Shown here in pieces: positions 23,475-36,421 of a DNA stretch of 64,000 bases (the first letter of the stretch is position 1; every line of letters starts with the position of its first letter). The translations under genes and the position numbers were made by a program. Where the stretch lies: positions 9,001,001 through 9,065,000 of the forward strand of contig NC_090132.1 of the NCBI RefSeq assembly GCF_040581485.1. Direction: 5' to 3'. The stretch is from Linepithema humile (lineage: Eukaryota > Arthropoda > Insecta > Hymenoptera > Formicidae). The notes under the pieces were generated by a model that worked only from the letters and a program-made list of their open reading frames with translations, did no database searches and had not been told where the DNA came from.

Positions 23475-24816
23475 ATATGTTTAGCGCGTTAAACCAATTA
23501 ACATTAACGAGATATATATAAAAATAAGCGCGAGCAATATACGCAGGCGAGAAAAAATTCATAGTTATGTAAATGAACACCTCTTTCTCTTCATGGAAAT
23601 GCCGGGGAAATAATTTAGGCGATAGACGACAAAGTCTTTGAGTTGTCCGCGAGAGAATGAAAGATCTAAATAACCGTGCAGGCGTTCTCTCATAGGGAAT
23701 CTGTGAGGGAGAATCTTTCTTCGTTCCAACAGCGTGCATACTATCTGTTGGAATTTATGCCCGTACTAGTTCCACGTGCAAGCGGCCGGATCCCTCTTTT
23801 TTTTTTCCAATGGGCTGTTTCTCTTATTTGAATAAGTGTTTATTCTGCTGCATGATATCATGCGCGAGAGTCCACAAGAACGAAACATCGTCATTAAATG
23901 ATCGAAGAATGGAAATGGAAAAAAAAATTACTGAAAAATAAATTTCGGAATGAGATCCGTCTTTGAAAGGATATCGGCGGTCAAATGGGTTGTAACAACA
24001 ACATAAATCATTATTTATTATAGCTCGCAGATTGAAGATGCGGTATCTCGAGCTCGTAAGATTATTAATAGGAAATCGTAGGAGTCATTGTCATACGTTG
24101 AAGCTGGAATGTTTTAACGAAGACAACTTTGCATTATAATAAAAACAAGTTGCGTCCGTGCAGTTTATATTTATAAATAATTAAGAATTTGTTTGGCAAA
24201 AAACTTTTTCCTTTGAGAAAAATGTATTTTATTCATTTAATGCAAAACTCTCCTAAACGACAAGATGACTTATTTGCAGAATCTCTATTTTCCGTTTCAC
24301 AAGATTTGCAAAGGAGTTTTCAAGAAACCTTCTCAGTGGCAACTTGCAACCCTACGCGGAAAGGCGGAGGAAGAAAGTAACGCCAGAACCATCTGCAACA
24401 AATCTCTTCCGACGTCGTACAAAGACTCAGAAAGAGTGTAGCGGGCGTGCTGAAAAAAAACCCTGTAAAACCGATAATCGAATTTGCGGGCGCGGAAGTC
24501 GCATCCTTTCTGGAGGGTGCGCGGGCGAACATCGTTCATAAAGATCTCCGTTTTCGTCGGACGAGACGCGATCGATCGTCGGCGCGTACGGCGCGACGGC
24601 ACCTACGGCCTACCGACGACGAAAAGGCTCGGCGTCGCTCGCACTTTCACTCGCAGGCACACCAAGAAGAGAGGAGGTCAGTCGAGGTTAACAACGAAAA
24701 CTGTATCGCGTCACGAAACGCCGCGGGCATTAGCATACGGCCGAAGGGCGCGCCGCGCGCTCGAGGAAGGCCAACGAGCGCTCGCTGCACTCGCACGGCC
24801 GGACGGACGTACGAAA

Positions 24817-24848
24817 CGGACGGACGGACGGACGGACGGACGGACGGG
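24817..24848. repeat. (CGGA)n tetranucleotide repeat
   Basis: About seven to eight CGGA units sit inside a CpG-rich, gene-free block. The runs of Arg-Thr-Asp-Gly codons seen in translation come only from this repeat. Confidence 0.92.
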
Positions 24849-25357
24849 AAGACGAAGAGGTATAAGTAGGTGCCACGAAGAAGTTGACGTTTCTCGTGCA
24901 TGTAGGCCGGTTGGTTCCGCAGGCGGAGCTTTCGCGCTGGAAAGACCGCCTGCAGACCGCCCCTGTGTGTGTTTCGTTTCATCGTCGTCAATGTGGCGTG
25001 CAAGAAGGTCTGCGAATAAACGCGCTGCTCCCGGATGGCGGTTAACGTGTACCGTCCGCGAAGAAGTGGTGTTTACCGTGGCAGCGTGCGTCTGGGAGAC
25101 GCATCGGTGTCTCAATGGCGATTTCTTAGATTCCTCCGTATGCGTCGTGTCCGCGGATATTTCACGATAAAATGGTAGATAGAGAGAGAGAGAGCTAGAA
25201 CGCAAATAGTGAATTTGCGGCAAGGAATACACGATTAGTAACGGTAAAGGTTTTACACGTTCAAGATGTGGTTGGCGCAACTCCAAAAATACCGATGCTC
25301 TGAGACATTGGAGCAACAATGGAAAGAGAACAGTTAAATATAATTTAGAAAGTCGAA

Positions 25358-25360
<3 letters not shown>

Positions 25361-25426
<66 letters not shown>
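25361..25426. repeat. (AT)33 microsatellite
   Basis: This is a 66-base uninterrupted AT dinucleotide run in AT-rich intergenic DNA. It can form a cruciform and is likely length-polymorphic. Confidence 0.97.
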
Positions 25427-25429
<3 letters not shown>

Positions 25430-25930
25430 GCAATACTTTAGCAAGCATGATTCTTTTTCGAAAATGTGATATTTTGCAGAAATGACAAAAGCTATTACGT
25501 ATATATATATGTATAAATTTCAGTAGGTATTTCTCTCTCATTAATAATTTCTCCAAAGATTAAATATTTCCTGGTCAAACTAATTTTATTTTGAAAGTAT
25601 CGATTTGTTCGCTTCTAATTCAATTAATTATTGATTATTTTATAATCATTATGCTCTTTTGCGATGCATTTGCATAAATTACTTACATTAAATTATTTAC
25701 ATAAATTATTTGATACGAAGAGACGTAGGATTTCAGTTAAAAGTAACGTTTATAACTAGTTTATGGGATAAATTATCATTAAACATGAAGATGCATAAGT
25801 AGACAAACGTATTATCATTACTAATCGTATTTTTGATTTATTAACTCCATAGTTAATTAATTAGTTATATCATGCGACAAATCAATGTCAATGTGCGATG
25901 CGTAAACGTATATTAAATCTCTTTTTGCCC

Positions 25931-26133
25931 GGCGAATCGTCTAAATCATTTTTCTAACTTTTATTTGATTGCATAATCCATCGCTGTAGACGTTATCTCG
26001 ATGAAGCTCTCGCGTAAACGTTGGAAATATTTCTTTTTTCTTGCCTAGCAAATCGTCTAAATCATTTTTCTGACTTAACGTTCATTTGGTTGCATAATCC
26101 ATCGCTGTAGAAGTTATCTTGATGAAGCTCTCG
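25931..26133. repeat. Diverged tandem duplication, unit about 115-121 bp
   Basis: Two neighbouring copies start near 25931 and 26046. They share AATCGTCTAAATCATTTTTCT, then TTGCATAATCCATCGCTGTAG and TTATCT.GATGAAGCTCTCG, with scattered substitutions and a small indel. No ORF runs through them. It looks like a local duplication of non-coding DNA. Confidence 0.8.
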
Positions 26134-27518
26134 TGTCTGCCTCTCTGTTGTTCTAGTCTTATTATGACACTCAGACCTCAATGTAGTCTTGCGTAATGCG
26201 AAATATCGGCACTCCAGGCCTGGAATGTTCGGTTGGGAAATCAACTGCAAATATAAGATCTCCTTTAGCCGACCAAAGTTATAGTCGGATATTGGTAACT
26301 GAATCTTCTCCAGCTATAATGAGATCACAGCCACAGAACGTGGAGTACCTCGGAGGTATTATGAATTGATTTTGAAGACCGCCCACGGCGACTTCCCGCC
26401 AATCGATTGCAAGATCCGCCACGAGTTTCGCAATGTTCCGGGATATTTGAAAATTTCAGATAATCTCAGAAATTCTTGGCGTGCCCGATAAGTAAATTTC
26501 CTATCGCTTATAGTCGCCAGCAGCTACCTTGCAAATATCTGATAGCTCCAAGTTAACAATTCAAGGACACAAAGATGTTTCCTTTGCAGCGTTTGTCTTA
26601 CGCAAAATGTAGTCGCTCATATAACGGTTCTTAATTTGCAAAAGCGAAATAACGCGCATAAACCAGCGGTTTCCTCTTTTTCATCGATTAGAGAGAATTA
26701 TTCTTATTTCAATTTCCTCGTCGTTTTCGATATATACGTTTGACGATATCTCCGGGCATTGACGCGTCGTGCCCCATTTTAGATACCTCCGATAGCTATT
26801 TCTGCAAACGCCAGACCCTCGCGAGATATTCAGAGATGCTCTGACCATTCGACAAGGTACTGTGACCAGTCGATCAGATATTCGAGAGCCTCAAAGCCGT
26901 ATCGTAGATGCCCGCACGGAAGGATCGACGTGTACACACAGGGCGAACCCGGGTGGGTAGGAATGTAATCGCGACGAAGTGAGGAACCCCGAAATAGGCG
27001 TTTTCATGGCCGGGGATTTCGGGTGGACTAGTGTCAGCCCCCCTTTTCCCGCGTGTTACACAATACGGCGCCTTAAATCTTCTCCGCCAATGTAGATTTG
27101 TACGTACACGCACGCCGACTTGCATTGGCGCGATCTCGAGGGGTGGCGTATCGCGACGGTGCCCTCGCGCGAATCAAAACGGGGCCGTTCTCGCGTCCCT
27201 CGAGATACTTCATGGGGTGCGGAACGATCGTTACACCCTGTCGGGAAGCCATTAATCCGACACACGGTATGGCATCTCGCAATTCGGCTTGTCGACGGCA
27301 ATGTAGCGTTTAGCGATTCGTATCTCTTTCGTCGTCGGCCCACGAGCTATGTGACGTTTCTGTGACACGGCAGCTATGCAAAACGTTCGAGGAATTCGAC
27401 GAAATTTCTCGTTCGACATGCGAAGTCGTTATATCCACTTGCGTTTTTCCGCGAGACACCGGGCGGATATCATAACAGCATATTTCGCAAGCACGCAGCA
27501 TATTGTCCCTTAGAAATC

Positions 27519-27539
27519 TTTTTTTTTTTTTTTTTTTTT
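27519..27539. repeat. Poly(T) tract
   Basis: A run of about 21 T between the CpG-rich DNA at 27.0-27.5 kb and AT-rich DNA. I see no target-site duplication that would mark a retroposed copy. Confidence 0.9.
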
Positions 27540-27959
27540 AATGTGGCCGTCGGGGATTTAAATTTGAATATTTGCAAAAGAATGTTATTACATTATTAAA
27601 GTTGCGATTCGCTTAATTACACTTAATATTAAAATTTTCACGCGCTGTAAACGCAAAACGTGATTTATTCAGGTTTGAAAAAAAAAATCAATGCGTTCTG
27701 TATAGTAGCATTTGAGGAAAATTCGATGGAGATCGATAGCTCGTGCGAAACGCATTTTGTAAATCGCGCGTAATTGTTGCCTGCAAAATGCAAATTTCTC
27801 GATGATGGCCGAGCGAGCAAAATTACATTCCGTATTGCACGCGCCATGCGAATGCGCACGTTCACGTTACGATAATTAAAGCGATGGCGGAATGATTATG
27901 AAAATAATTGTGACGATCCCACGGCGAGATTTTAATTAAGCTTAATCTACAAATTCACG

Positions 27960-28480
27960 TTACAATGACAAAGGCTTGTTAGAGTGGCCGCCTATAAAAT
28001 GCATTAACGAGCTAATAATATACCCGCGAACGGGCTGCGGCGTAATTAAGATAAAAAGCCCTAAATGCAGCGAAATCGATAGCGTATCACGATATTTTCC
28101 ATCAAGTGTGTTATCTGCACCGGTAATAATGCGAGCGTGCCATGATACGGGCATTACCAAAGATGCGGCCATTATACAAATTAAGTTTTACGATCGCCCG
28201 GCCAATCACTCTATCATCGTGAATCTGCTCACGGTGGTTTTCCGCACGCGCGTCGGCGGGTGGTGAAGTGCGCTTTACGAACACATCCTACGTAACAATT
28301 GCGGATAATTTAATTAATGAAACTATTGGTACGATATATTAATTGTTTCCAGTAACGGCGTACTACTCAGCCTCGACTCTTCCAGCGAAATTTCATTAAT
28401 TTATGACGGCGAATTAATTGCATTCGCCTGTAATGAGAAATTTATAGGCGCTTCGAACTTTCGGCGCTGTTTTATATTTT
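27960..28480. promoter_or_regulatory. Candidate enhancer block rich in homeodomain cores
   Basis: In about 500 bases of mixed composition there are many TAATTA/ATTAAT-type cores (for example TAATTAAG, TTAATTAATG, ATTAATTTATGA, GAATTAATTGC, CGTTAATTGC), with TTTATGA and GATAA motifs between. It lies about 7 kb upstream of the Toll start and has no ORF. This is a composition-based call only. Confidence 0.3.
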
Positions 28481-31400
28481 AAATCGAATTACACGTTAAT
28501 TGCAAATCTACGCGATTTAGCTTCGCTTTCCGCTCATTCGGTCGAAATCGAGGGGCGATATGCGCCTATTCAAGTATCGCGCGGGGCTTTCTGTACGTCG
28601 CAGCGCCCCTAGATTTTACGTTACTGCCCGTGTACGGCGATACTTGCCGTTCGCGATAAAAATCCAAAATTCCCATCGATCCTAATCCCGTATACGCGCG
28701 CCCGTATCACATCCGGCCCGATCCATCACTAAACGTCGCGCGGCGAATCGCAGTCGCACCGGTACATATGTATACGTAGCTACAGCACTTTTAAAGTGTT
28801 CCGAAACTGTCTCAGGGCCAGGAGAGAGCGAGGCGGCGGGAAGCCGATGTCACGCCGCGGGATACACCGGCGTCCCGCAGTTCTTAAAGGCGAAATTCAC
28901 CGACAACCACGACGGCGGGGTGTACGTGTCAAAGTAGTTGACGAGCCCTCGTTGTCTCGTCCCGACCATCGCCCGGCCAGCCAACCCCTTGGAGAGAGTT
29001 CGGAGCTCTCCAAGCGTCATCCCCTTTCGGTGAGTGCGAAACCCTACCTGCCTGTCGGCTTCTACTTTTCTTCGCGGGGTGCTCCACGTGCGTCGCACGT
29101 GTGTGCAGTGCTATTGCATTTTCTAGAATACATTACCATACAGTTTTTTTTTTTCCTCCTCCGACGCGCCCACGCCCGTCCGACCGGATCCTATCGCGCG
29201 CCCGCCGGAATATTGCAATATAGCTCGGCGCGGCTCGGCGGCGGCGCGACGCGCCGCCCTACTGCCGGTAACAAAGCCGAATTTAGAAGGATACACCGGG
29301 CCGGATATGAGCGCGCACGTGTTTACCTGGCCGATCGATTCCCTTCACGGTTTATATCCGTGACAGTTATAAACTCGTGGAATGCGCTATTTTCGGTCGC
29401 ACAGCGGTCAAAGACGGCGGACGGTCGGTTGTTGCGCGCGCGGAAATGCACTTTCGCCCCGGAGATGTGGGCCATCGTCCAATCGCCTTCAGGAATACAT
29501 TACCATTTTTTTCCCCGGAATCATATCGGCGCTTAATCGATTCTCGCGTGCACGCCAACCCGACCGTTCGTTCGCTGCCGCAATATCATCCGATCCATAA
29601 AAATCGAGGTCCAGGATAAAAAAAAAAAAAAAAACGTTACGACTTGTGCATGTTTCAAAAACGGACAATAGCTTCGCGTAATCTTTTACGCGATTGCCAA
29701 TTGATCTTTCGTGAAATATTTAATTGCAAATCTCGTCAGCGGGAAATACTTGAAAGCGAATAAAAGTAAAATATAAAGAGGAAAACATATCGAAGTGAAA
29801 TAATACAAAATCATATTCTCTAATTAATTCTCTAGTAATTTTAGTAATTAAAAAAAAAAATAATAAAAAGGCGTCAGCTGAAATTACGCCATAAGCCATA
29901 ACGACGAAATCATGTATACGTATTTTTGAAACAATAATATAATATGATTATATAAGTTTGTACGCTAAAATATGCCATTAAGTTGATTTATACGTTACAA
30001 ATGGTAAACTATGCTCGATCGTGAATATTTACAATTTCGAGTTGCCGTATACCGTTTCAACTATACGCGCCAAGAGTCGTCTTCTGGGTGCATGGGAACA
30101 TGTATCTAACATTCCGGAACTACGTCCCATGAAAGTTAATGGTCGTAATGGAGGACACGTAGCGATTGTGAAATAAATTTTACTTCTTTTTTTTAATGGT
30201 CATCGCCACATACTGGCGTCACGATAAAAGTCCCCGCGGTGATTGATACTCGCAATGGCAATGATCGGTAATCCAAAAATGATCGATCTGTGTTTTTGCC
30301 GTAAGAAAGCTTACGCGATGGCGAGATAAAAGTCAGTTTTAACGCACAAGCGCTGTTTAGCCGCGTGCGCAATAAAATTTCTCGATTGCACGTCGCGGAA
30401 CTTTATATATTCGCCGTCTCTCGCCGCGGGTCTTTGCCCCTCCGAAGATGTTTCAATTTTTACGCAAGTAATAAAAATGTACGATTATTGTAATAAAAGC
30501 ATATTACGGACAAATTATCGGCGCGTTCTGCGCGCACCTGCCTTTTTTCCACGAGGTTAACATCTTTATAGATACGATGCGATTCATCGATCACGATCAA
30601 GTTAGGCAGGCTACTCTTTCACGTAAAGTCCGTCGATTGCCGTGTAAACTCATTACTCCGATCGGAATGATTAAAGGATAGCTTTACCTGTGGCGTCCGG
30701 GAAGACAAATCGAATTCAATCGAGCGGCGCGCGATAGTCGTTAATCATTGAAACTGCCACAGTCATCTCCGTCATTATCACCGGACGTTGTCCGCCTCGA
30801 GAATGGACCCGATAGACGATCGTCGATTCTGAACGCTGCATTCTGCCGAATTCAATATTCGGCCGTGAGTTCAATCAAGCTTATAAAGCCGCACGTCAAG
30901 ATTCCCGTCATTATGCGTCTTATTCAGTATGTCGGCATCCGCAATCATCGATATTTTTAATATTCAATGACCTCGTGAATGAAATTTGAAAATAACCCGC
31001 ACGGTCGATCGATTCTTTTAATCATCCAGCGAGGCCTCTATCTATTTCTATGTTGCTATTATCTCTCATTGAAGTTGTAGATTTGAAATTGAACAAAACG
31101 CATAATCACATCTGAAATCTCTATTAATAAGCTTTATCCGTAATTTTTTTTTAGCAATAAAAAGTTTGCCGCCACTTGGAATTCTGATGTAAATCTAAAC
31201 AAAGATTCTTAATTGAAATGTCACACACATCCAAATGATAGATAAGTGTGTTGGGCGAGACGTAACTGTGCGGTTTACTCTGCGCGCTTTAATTACCCGA
31301 AAGGAAACGTCTTCCAAGTCGAGCGATGGAGAGCGGAAGATGGGTAATTTAAATATGCAGCGCGTTTATTTCCCGGAAATTTCTGGGACACAGCGAAAAT

Positions 31401-32183
31401 CCATTATCGAAGTGAAGCAAGTTTTATCGAAGTACGAGCACTTCGCCGAGTTTCTGTCCCACTTCGCGCAAAGGGCGTCGGGCGAATCCCCGCGTCTTTG
31501 GCCCGTCGCCAAGACGGTAGTTTTGAGACGACGCGCGGGGAGGGGGAGGAAGCGTTCGATATATTTATGCCAAGAAAACGATCAAATTTTCTCATATTGG
31601 CGAGGACTGCGTGGGTTTTTCGTCGCCACTAACGCCAGACCGAAGTAATTTACATTACTGCCGCCGGGGAACATTATCGATGCGCTGCTGAAAGGAGCGG
31701 AAGAGAGCCGCGCCGGAAACCATCGTTCTCCGAACCATCGCGGAATTTCTGAGCCGACGAGCGCGAAAAGCGGGTCATGCGACAAATGACAATAACGACA
31801 CCGACAAAGAAAACACGTGAGTGCATATGGCGGTCCCCGTGTTTGTTCACGGCGGTGATAGTGCACTGGTCGCATAAAAACCGAACGAGACGACGAAACG
31901 ATCCGCACTCGGAGTATGTGTACGGGCGTATGTGTGTCGTTAATAATATCCAGTGTGCTACAATGGCCACCATGTGGCAGGTTGTTTCGCGGTAGACTGA
32001 ATGAAGCTGATTAAATTGAAGGGTCGAGGAAAAAGGGAGTCACCGTGGTGGGATATGCTTGAGCTATGAAGGGTTGGTACTTGTTTAATGTTTGTGTGCA
32101 CCGCGTGCAGTCAGGACCGTATCATCGACCTTATGTCGCGAACGGAAATTAGTTGAACATTTGTCTCTCCTCTCGACTCTCCG

Positions 32184-32186
<3 letters not shown>

Positions 32187-32214
<28 letters not shown>
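32187..32214. repeat. (CT)14 microsatellite
   Basis: This is an uninterrupted CT run. On the minus strand it is (GA)n, the type of site bound by GAGA factor in flies, so a regulatory role is possible but not shown. Confidence 0.9.
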
Positions 32215-32217
<3 letters not shown>

Positions 32218-32995
32218 CATTCGTGTAGCGCCATTAAAATATGTAATCGGCGATCAGCGGACTGCGTGATTGCCAGTTATTAAACAATTGCCATTATTAT
32301 TGCCGCGTATAATTTCTAAAATACTCGCAAATTTCTATACGATTAGTATGATTGAATCGTATAATTCAAATAAGCGAATGTGTGTAGCATAATGTTATTC
32401 GCATATATTGCACGCGCCAGCGATACCGTGTACATTTATTATTTATTACTTCACTGTTACTAGCTCCATTATTACAATGTCGACGCTCATTAACATCGGT
32501 GCTACATATTCCGTGAATTTCCAAGAATCTCATGCGCGTTGCATAATGCAAATATCCCACGAACAAGCCCGCGGGACTGTCGGGATCATATCATGGGGGC
32601 GGGATATCATCATACGTCGGTGGGGGTCATTACTCTTTCGTTACGCGAAGATTAACTGCAACGCCGTCACCGACCGTCACCCGTGTTACATCACCCGGTT
32701 GCATCTTTTCGGAACAAAGAACACAGCTCCGGACCGCGTAGACGAATCGTTCGCCGTTACGCTCGCGCGGCCGCTCGCCGCCGACAATAATTCATTATCG
32801 CGCGGCGCGTATGTCTTTGGTAAATAGACCGAGTGATTCAGCGGCTCGCACACAGTGAGAACATCTCAAAGATAAAGGGTCGCCCCGCGGTACGCCCCAT
32901 TGTGAATATTCTTTTCATAGGTGAGGAAGGAATTGGGGCCCCGGCTGGCGGCGTCGTCACGACTCGTTTGCTACGAATGTCGTCGAAATGTTCCC

Positions 32996-33041
32996 GCGTG
33001 ACAAAACGTGGACTTTCTTAAGTCCGCGCGTTTTGTCACGC
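32996..33041. other. Strong 46-base foldback
   Basis: The outer arms GCGTGACAAAACG and CGTTTTGTCACGC pair perfectly (13 bp). The inner arms GGACTT and AAGTCC pair perfectly (6 bp) around a TCTT loop, with a 1-versus-3 base asymmetric bulge between the stems. It lies in gene-free DNA. The short loop is unlike a typical microRNA precursor. Confidence 0.85.
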
Positions 33042-34622
33042 TTCATACGTGTGTCTGCCGCGAACAAAGGGGTCGAGGGGGCCGCGGAGTATGCCACCAT
33101 CCGCGCGTGTGGCGACTTTTATCGAGGAAATACTTTTACATCCGTCACACCGCGCGCTCAAACAGACGTTGGTGCTTGAGTAAAGGGAGAAACTTTTCTC
33201 TCCTTAAAGAGGGAGAGCAAATATTTTACCCTGTTTCAAACCGATTTTCCGCGCTCGGCTTCGTCGGAGTTTCATATTTTTCGACTGCGTCACACCGGAA
33301 TTTTAAATAACGTTTCGAAAAGACTTTTTATTATGTTTTCAACGCGCATTCCATAATTTGAAGACATTTGGAAACGAAAAGATGTAAATTCTGGCCTGTG
33401 TTTTACATTTTACATTAGCTGCAGCCCCGATGCTGAATTCGTTGCGCAGTGCTCAAGAGCGTTTAAAGGACAGGAATGGGACATAAAGGGCGGCAGATGG
33501 GGCAGCGATCTCTTGTGCCCGCCGTATGTCAGATGTTCATGCAGATGAGAGCGGTCGCTTTTAATACTGCTAATACTCTCAGTGAATGCCACGAAGCGAA
33601 GTAGCTTGATATCGAGGACCGTTCGCGATTGTCGCATCAAAGAGGTCCTCGCGAAATCGAAGGACACTCAAGCCGAACGCGACGATCGCCGCGGCGGCCC
33701 TCGAAGCCAATTAAACGGCTCGTCGCTCATTAATACGGGCGTGGTGCATCATCGTTATTGAGCCGCATTCGTGCGTGAGTTCGCAAAAACGAGCCAGGAC
33801 GCGCACTTATGTCAGCACGATCCAAGATCGCAATCTGACGCGGGTATAATCGACGATCGCGCTGATCGCGCGCGATCGAAAATAATTTCATGATTATTAA
33901 ATTCCAAGTGGCGTCGTGAGAGACCGGGCGTGATTACTTTTCATAATTAAGACGTTTCGCGTGCAAACGCCCGCCCGGCGTGAGACTCAATTACTTCTGA
34001 GACATCAGGGGCTTCCGAAATTTCTGGAGAGGCGTGCGTAACTCAAGAGAGTCGCACTCACAAGTTCACGTCCTCTTGAGGCCTTGTGTCCTGAATCCTA
34101 TATGATACACCGTAATACAGGGCCACATTGTCCTCTATAGGCAAGTTTACAGCATATGTGATGCAATGGAATTTACATTTTGACTTTAACTGCCATAAAA
34201 AAATTCATATCTTGAGTGCACGAAGCTCTGAACTAAATATTGAATTCGATCCTTATCGAAATAATGAAAAACTTTAAAGGGAAAAAAATTTGCCACAGCT
34301 AGAAAGCTGTGATGCGATAAATGTTAACGTTAAAACTACTGGCAAAAAGATATTATGGCAGAACTGTGGATAGATAATTTCACAATAATATTTAAACTAT
34401 GTAATATCGTTTGATCAGTATTTCAATTTAATTTTAATTTGGAACATTTAAATTAGTTTTCAATTCTACTTTTAATTAACGCAATTTTTGAATGGCGCAC
34501 ATTGCATATTTTCTACATGAATTACCCATATACGTACACGGTTATGGAATGACGTAAAATTTACGTAGGAAGGGAAAGATACGAGATAATCTCTCGCTCG
34601 GGGACGCGCGCGAGACGCGCAC

Positions 34623-34649
34623 ACGGATATTTTTGCAATGAATATCCGT
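34623..34649. other. 9-bp stem hairpin
   Basis: ACGGATATT, a nine-base loop, AATATCCGT. A smaller hairpin, CACAGCT-AGAA-AGCTGTG, lies nearby at 34294-34311. Confidence 0.75.
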
Positions 34650-36400
34650 TGAAAGCGATGAGTTGGGTCTGCGCGTAAAAAAATGGAAGCCGCGGCTGCG
34701 AGATGGCTCGCAGATAAAGCGGACGTCCAATTTTCGTCATAAATCGTTCGCCGCCGCAGATGCGCATCATAATTCGCAGAGTAATTGATGCGCGTGATTA
34801 TCCGGACCCCGCGTACACGCTCAAGGAATGCCTATTCTAGATAGAGTGCTCAGCCTTGCCGGTGCGCGTTTTTCAAAACTGCCCCTACCGCGTCGCGGTT
34901 ATGGCTGGTAGTTTGCGGTTTGCCGGAGGACGTCGCTCGACGATCGACGATAAGCGATTCTACGCTTCTTTTTTCAACGCAGACGCGGACGCGGCGCGCC
35001 GGCCTCGGCTCGTTCTCATCGCTTTGAATTCTCAGGACTGCGGAATCGCGATAACGGCCGCGGTATAACGAAACCGGCAAGTGACGGAAAATCAATGCGT
35101 GATTTGGTAGTTTTTTTTTTTTTCGATCCTCCCGAAAAAGGTATTTGCATTCGCGCGGTGTTTTTCACGTCTGAATCAATTTCAAGTCTGCGCGAAATTT
35201 TTTCATTGCTTTGTTATTGCTATTTTATCGACATTCATATATACAATTTATCGTTTTACACGTAATCTGAGTGAGGGAACGCGAAGGTAAAATTCAGCAA
35301 TTATCTGTTATTGTTTATCCACATTATATTATGTATTGTCTATAAATTAAGGCATCAATCAGTAAACATTTTACTGATACATGTTCATAGTTTATTAATT
35401 AATTTTGACATGTAATTATCTCGAAGTATACGCGACTTTTTCCTAAATAATTTTCACTTTGTAATATTTTTTTTAACTTGCAAAACAGGAAGATACATTT
35501 GTACGTCCAATAATACATAGGTGTAAAATAAATATGACATGCGTTTGATTGATAAACCGTACTTCTGTGGCGAGGTACAATCTCCATCGGTTAATAAAAC
35601 AGAGATATTTACAGTACGTGTCAAAGCTTTTGAGAGCATGTATTGATGATTATCTCGATCAAAAAAGCGATGACACCGTTGACAGAGCACAAATTTCGTA
35701 AATAGTATGTACATCAATATTTGCATACGTTGATCCAGGATGACGAATCACCTTGTATTCTGAGTTCTGCGGTTTCTATGTTGTTCCGCATATTTGTTTG
35801 TGCTATCTTTTCATTTTGATATCTATTTTTTTACGATTCAATATATATATATATATAGATTTTTTATATAAATACGGATATTTTGTGCATGTTAGAGGAA
35901 GAATAGCAAATATTTTGCTTGTTTAAGAATAAAGTTCTCTTTTCCATTGCACAAATTTTTAAAATAAAGCACAACTTTGATTATCTATTTAATAATCCAA
36001 TTTAATCTAAAAATCTTTTTTTAAATTTTTATATTACGTGCAATTTTCAAAAAGCTTCGTATTTGAAAAGGATTTTATTCGAAACAATGATCTTTCTTTC
36101 ACATTTTACATTCATAATATTTGTAAAGATGCAACGCGCGCAAGACTATTATAAAATGTTATCTCCACACTCTCCGGACATTTTCGGTGCCTGGTACACG
36201 TATTCCCGTGTTTACCGTAATAATTGGCGCAAGCGGAAAGATTACATTCGCGTAGACGACGTTTATCGCGAGCGAACAACAGTATCTCGAATTACCAGCG
36301 TTGTGAGGTTCGCGTCGACGATCCTCACGGGGGCCAAGAGGAGTCCGCGGCGTAAAAAAAGTCACGTGCCCTCGGCTACGCAATGCGGTAGGAGATATCG

Positions 36401-36421
36401 GCAGACCGCAGACCGCAGACC
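36401..36421. repeat. (GCAGACC)3 heptamer repeat
   Basis: Three exact tandem copies of GCAGACC in a GC-rich, gene-free block. Confidence 0.92.

Larger units (their letters stand above)
21661..32995. other. Upstream territory of Toll, left part; no gene seen
   Basis: Contains the 19-bp tandem repeat, microsatellites, the tandem duplication and the candidate enhancer block. CpG-rich stretches at about 24400-25170 and 28500-29600 hold open frames of 228 and 246 codons, but these are arginine-rich, repeat-driven and match no family. Confidence 0.6.

Noticed and set aside
24484..25170. Plus-strand frame of 228 codons
   Set aside because: Part of it is the (CGGA)n repeat translated; the rest resembles no family.
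25361..25426. CRISPR or structured array at the AT run
   Set aside because: It is a plain dinucleotide microsatellite with no spacers; the genome is eukaryotic.
28796..29536. Plus-strand frame of 246 codons
   Set aside because: Low-complexity, arginine-rich translation of CpG-rich DNA with no recognisable domain, splice partners or codon signature.
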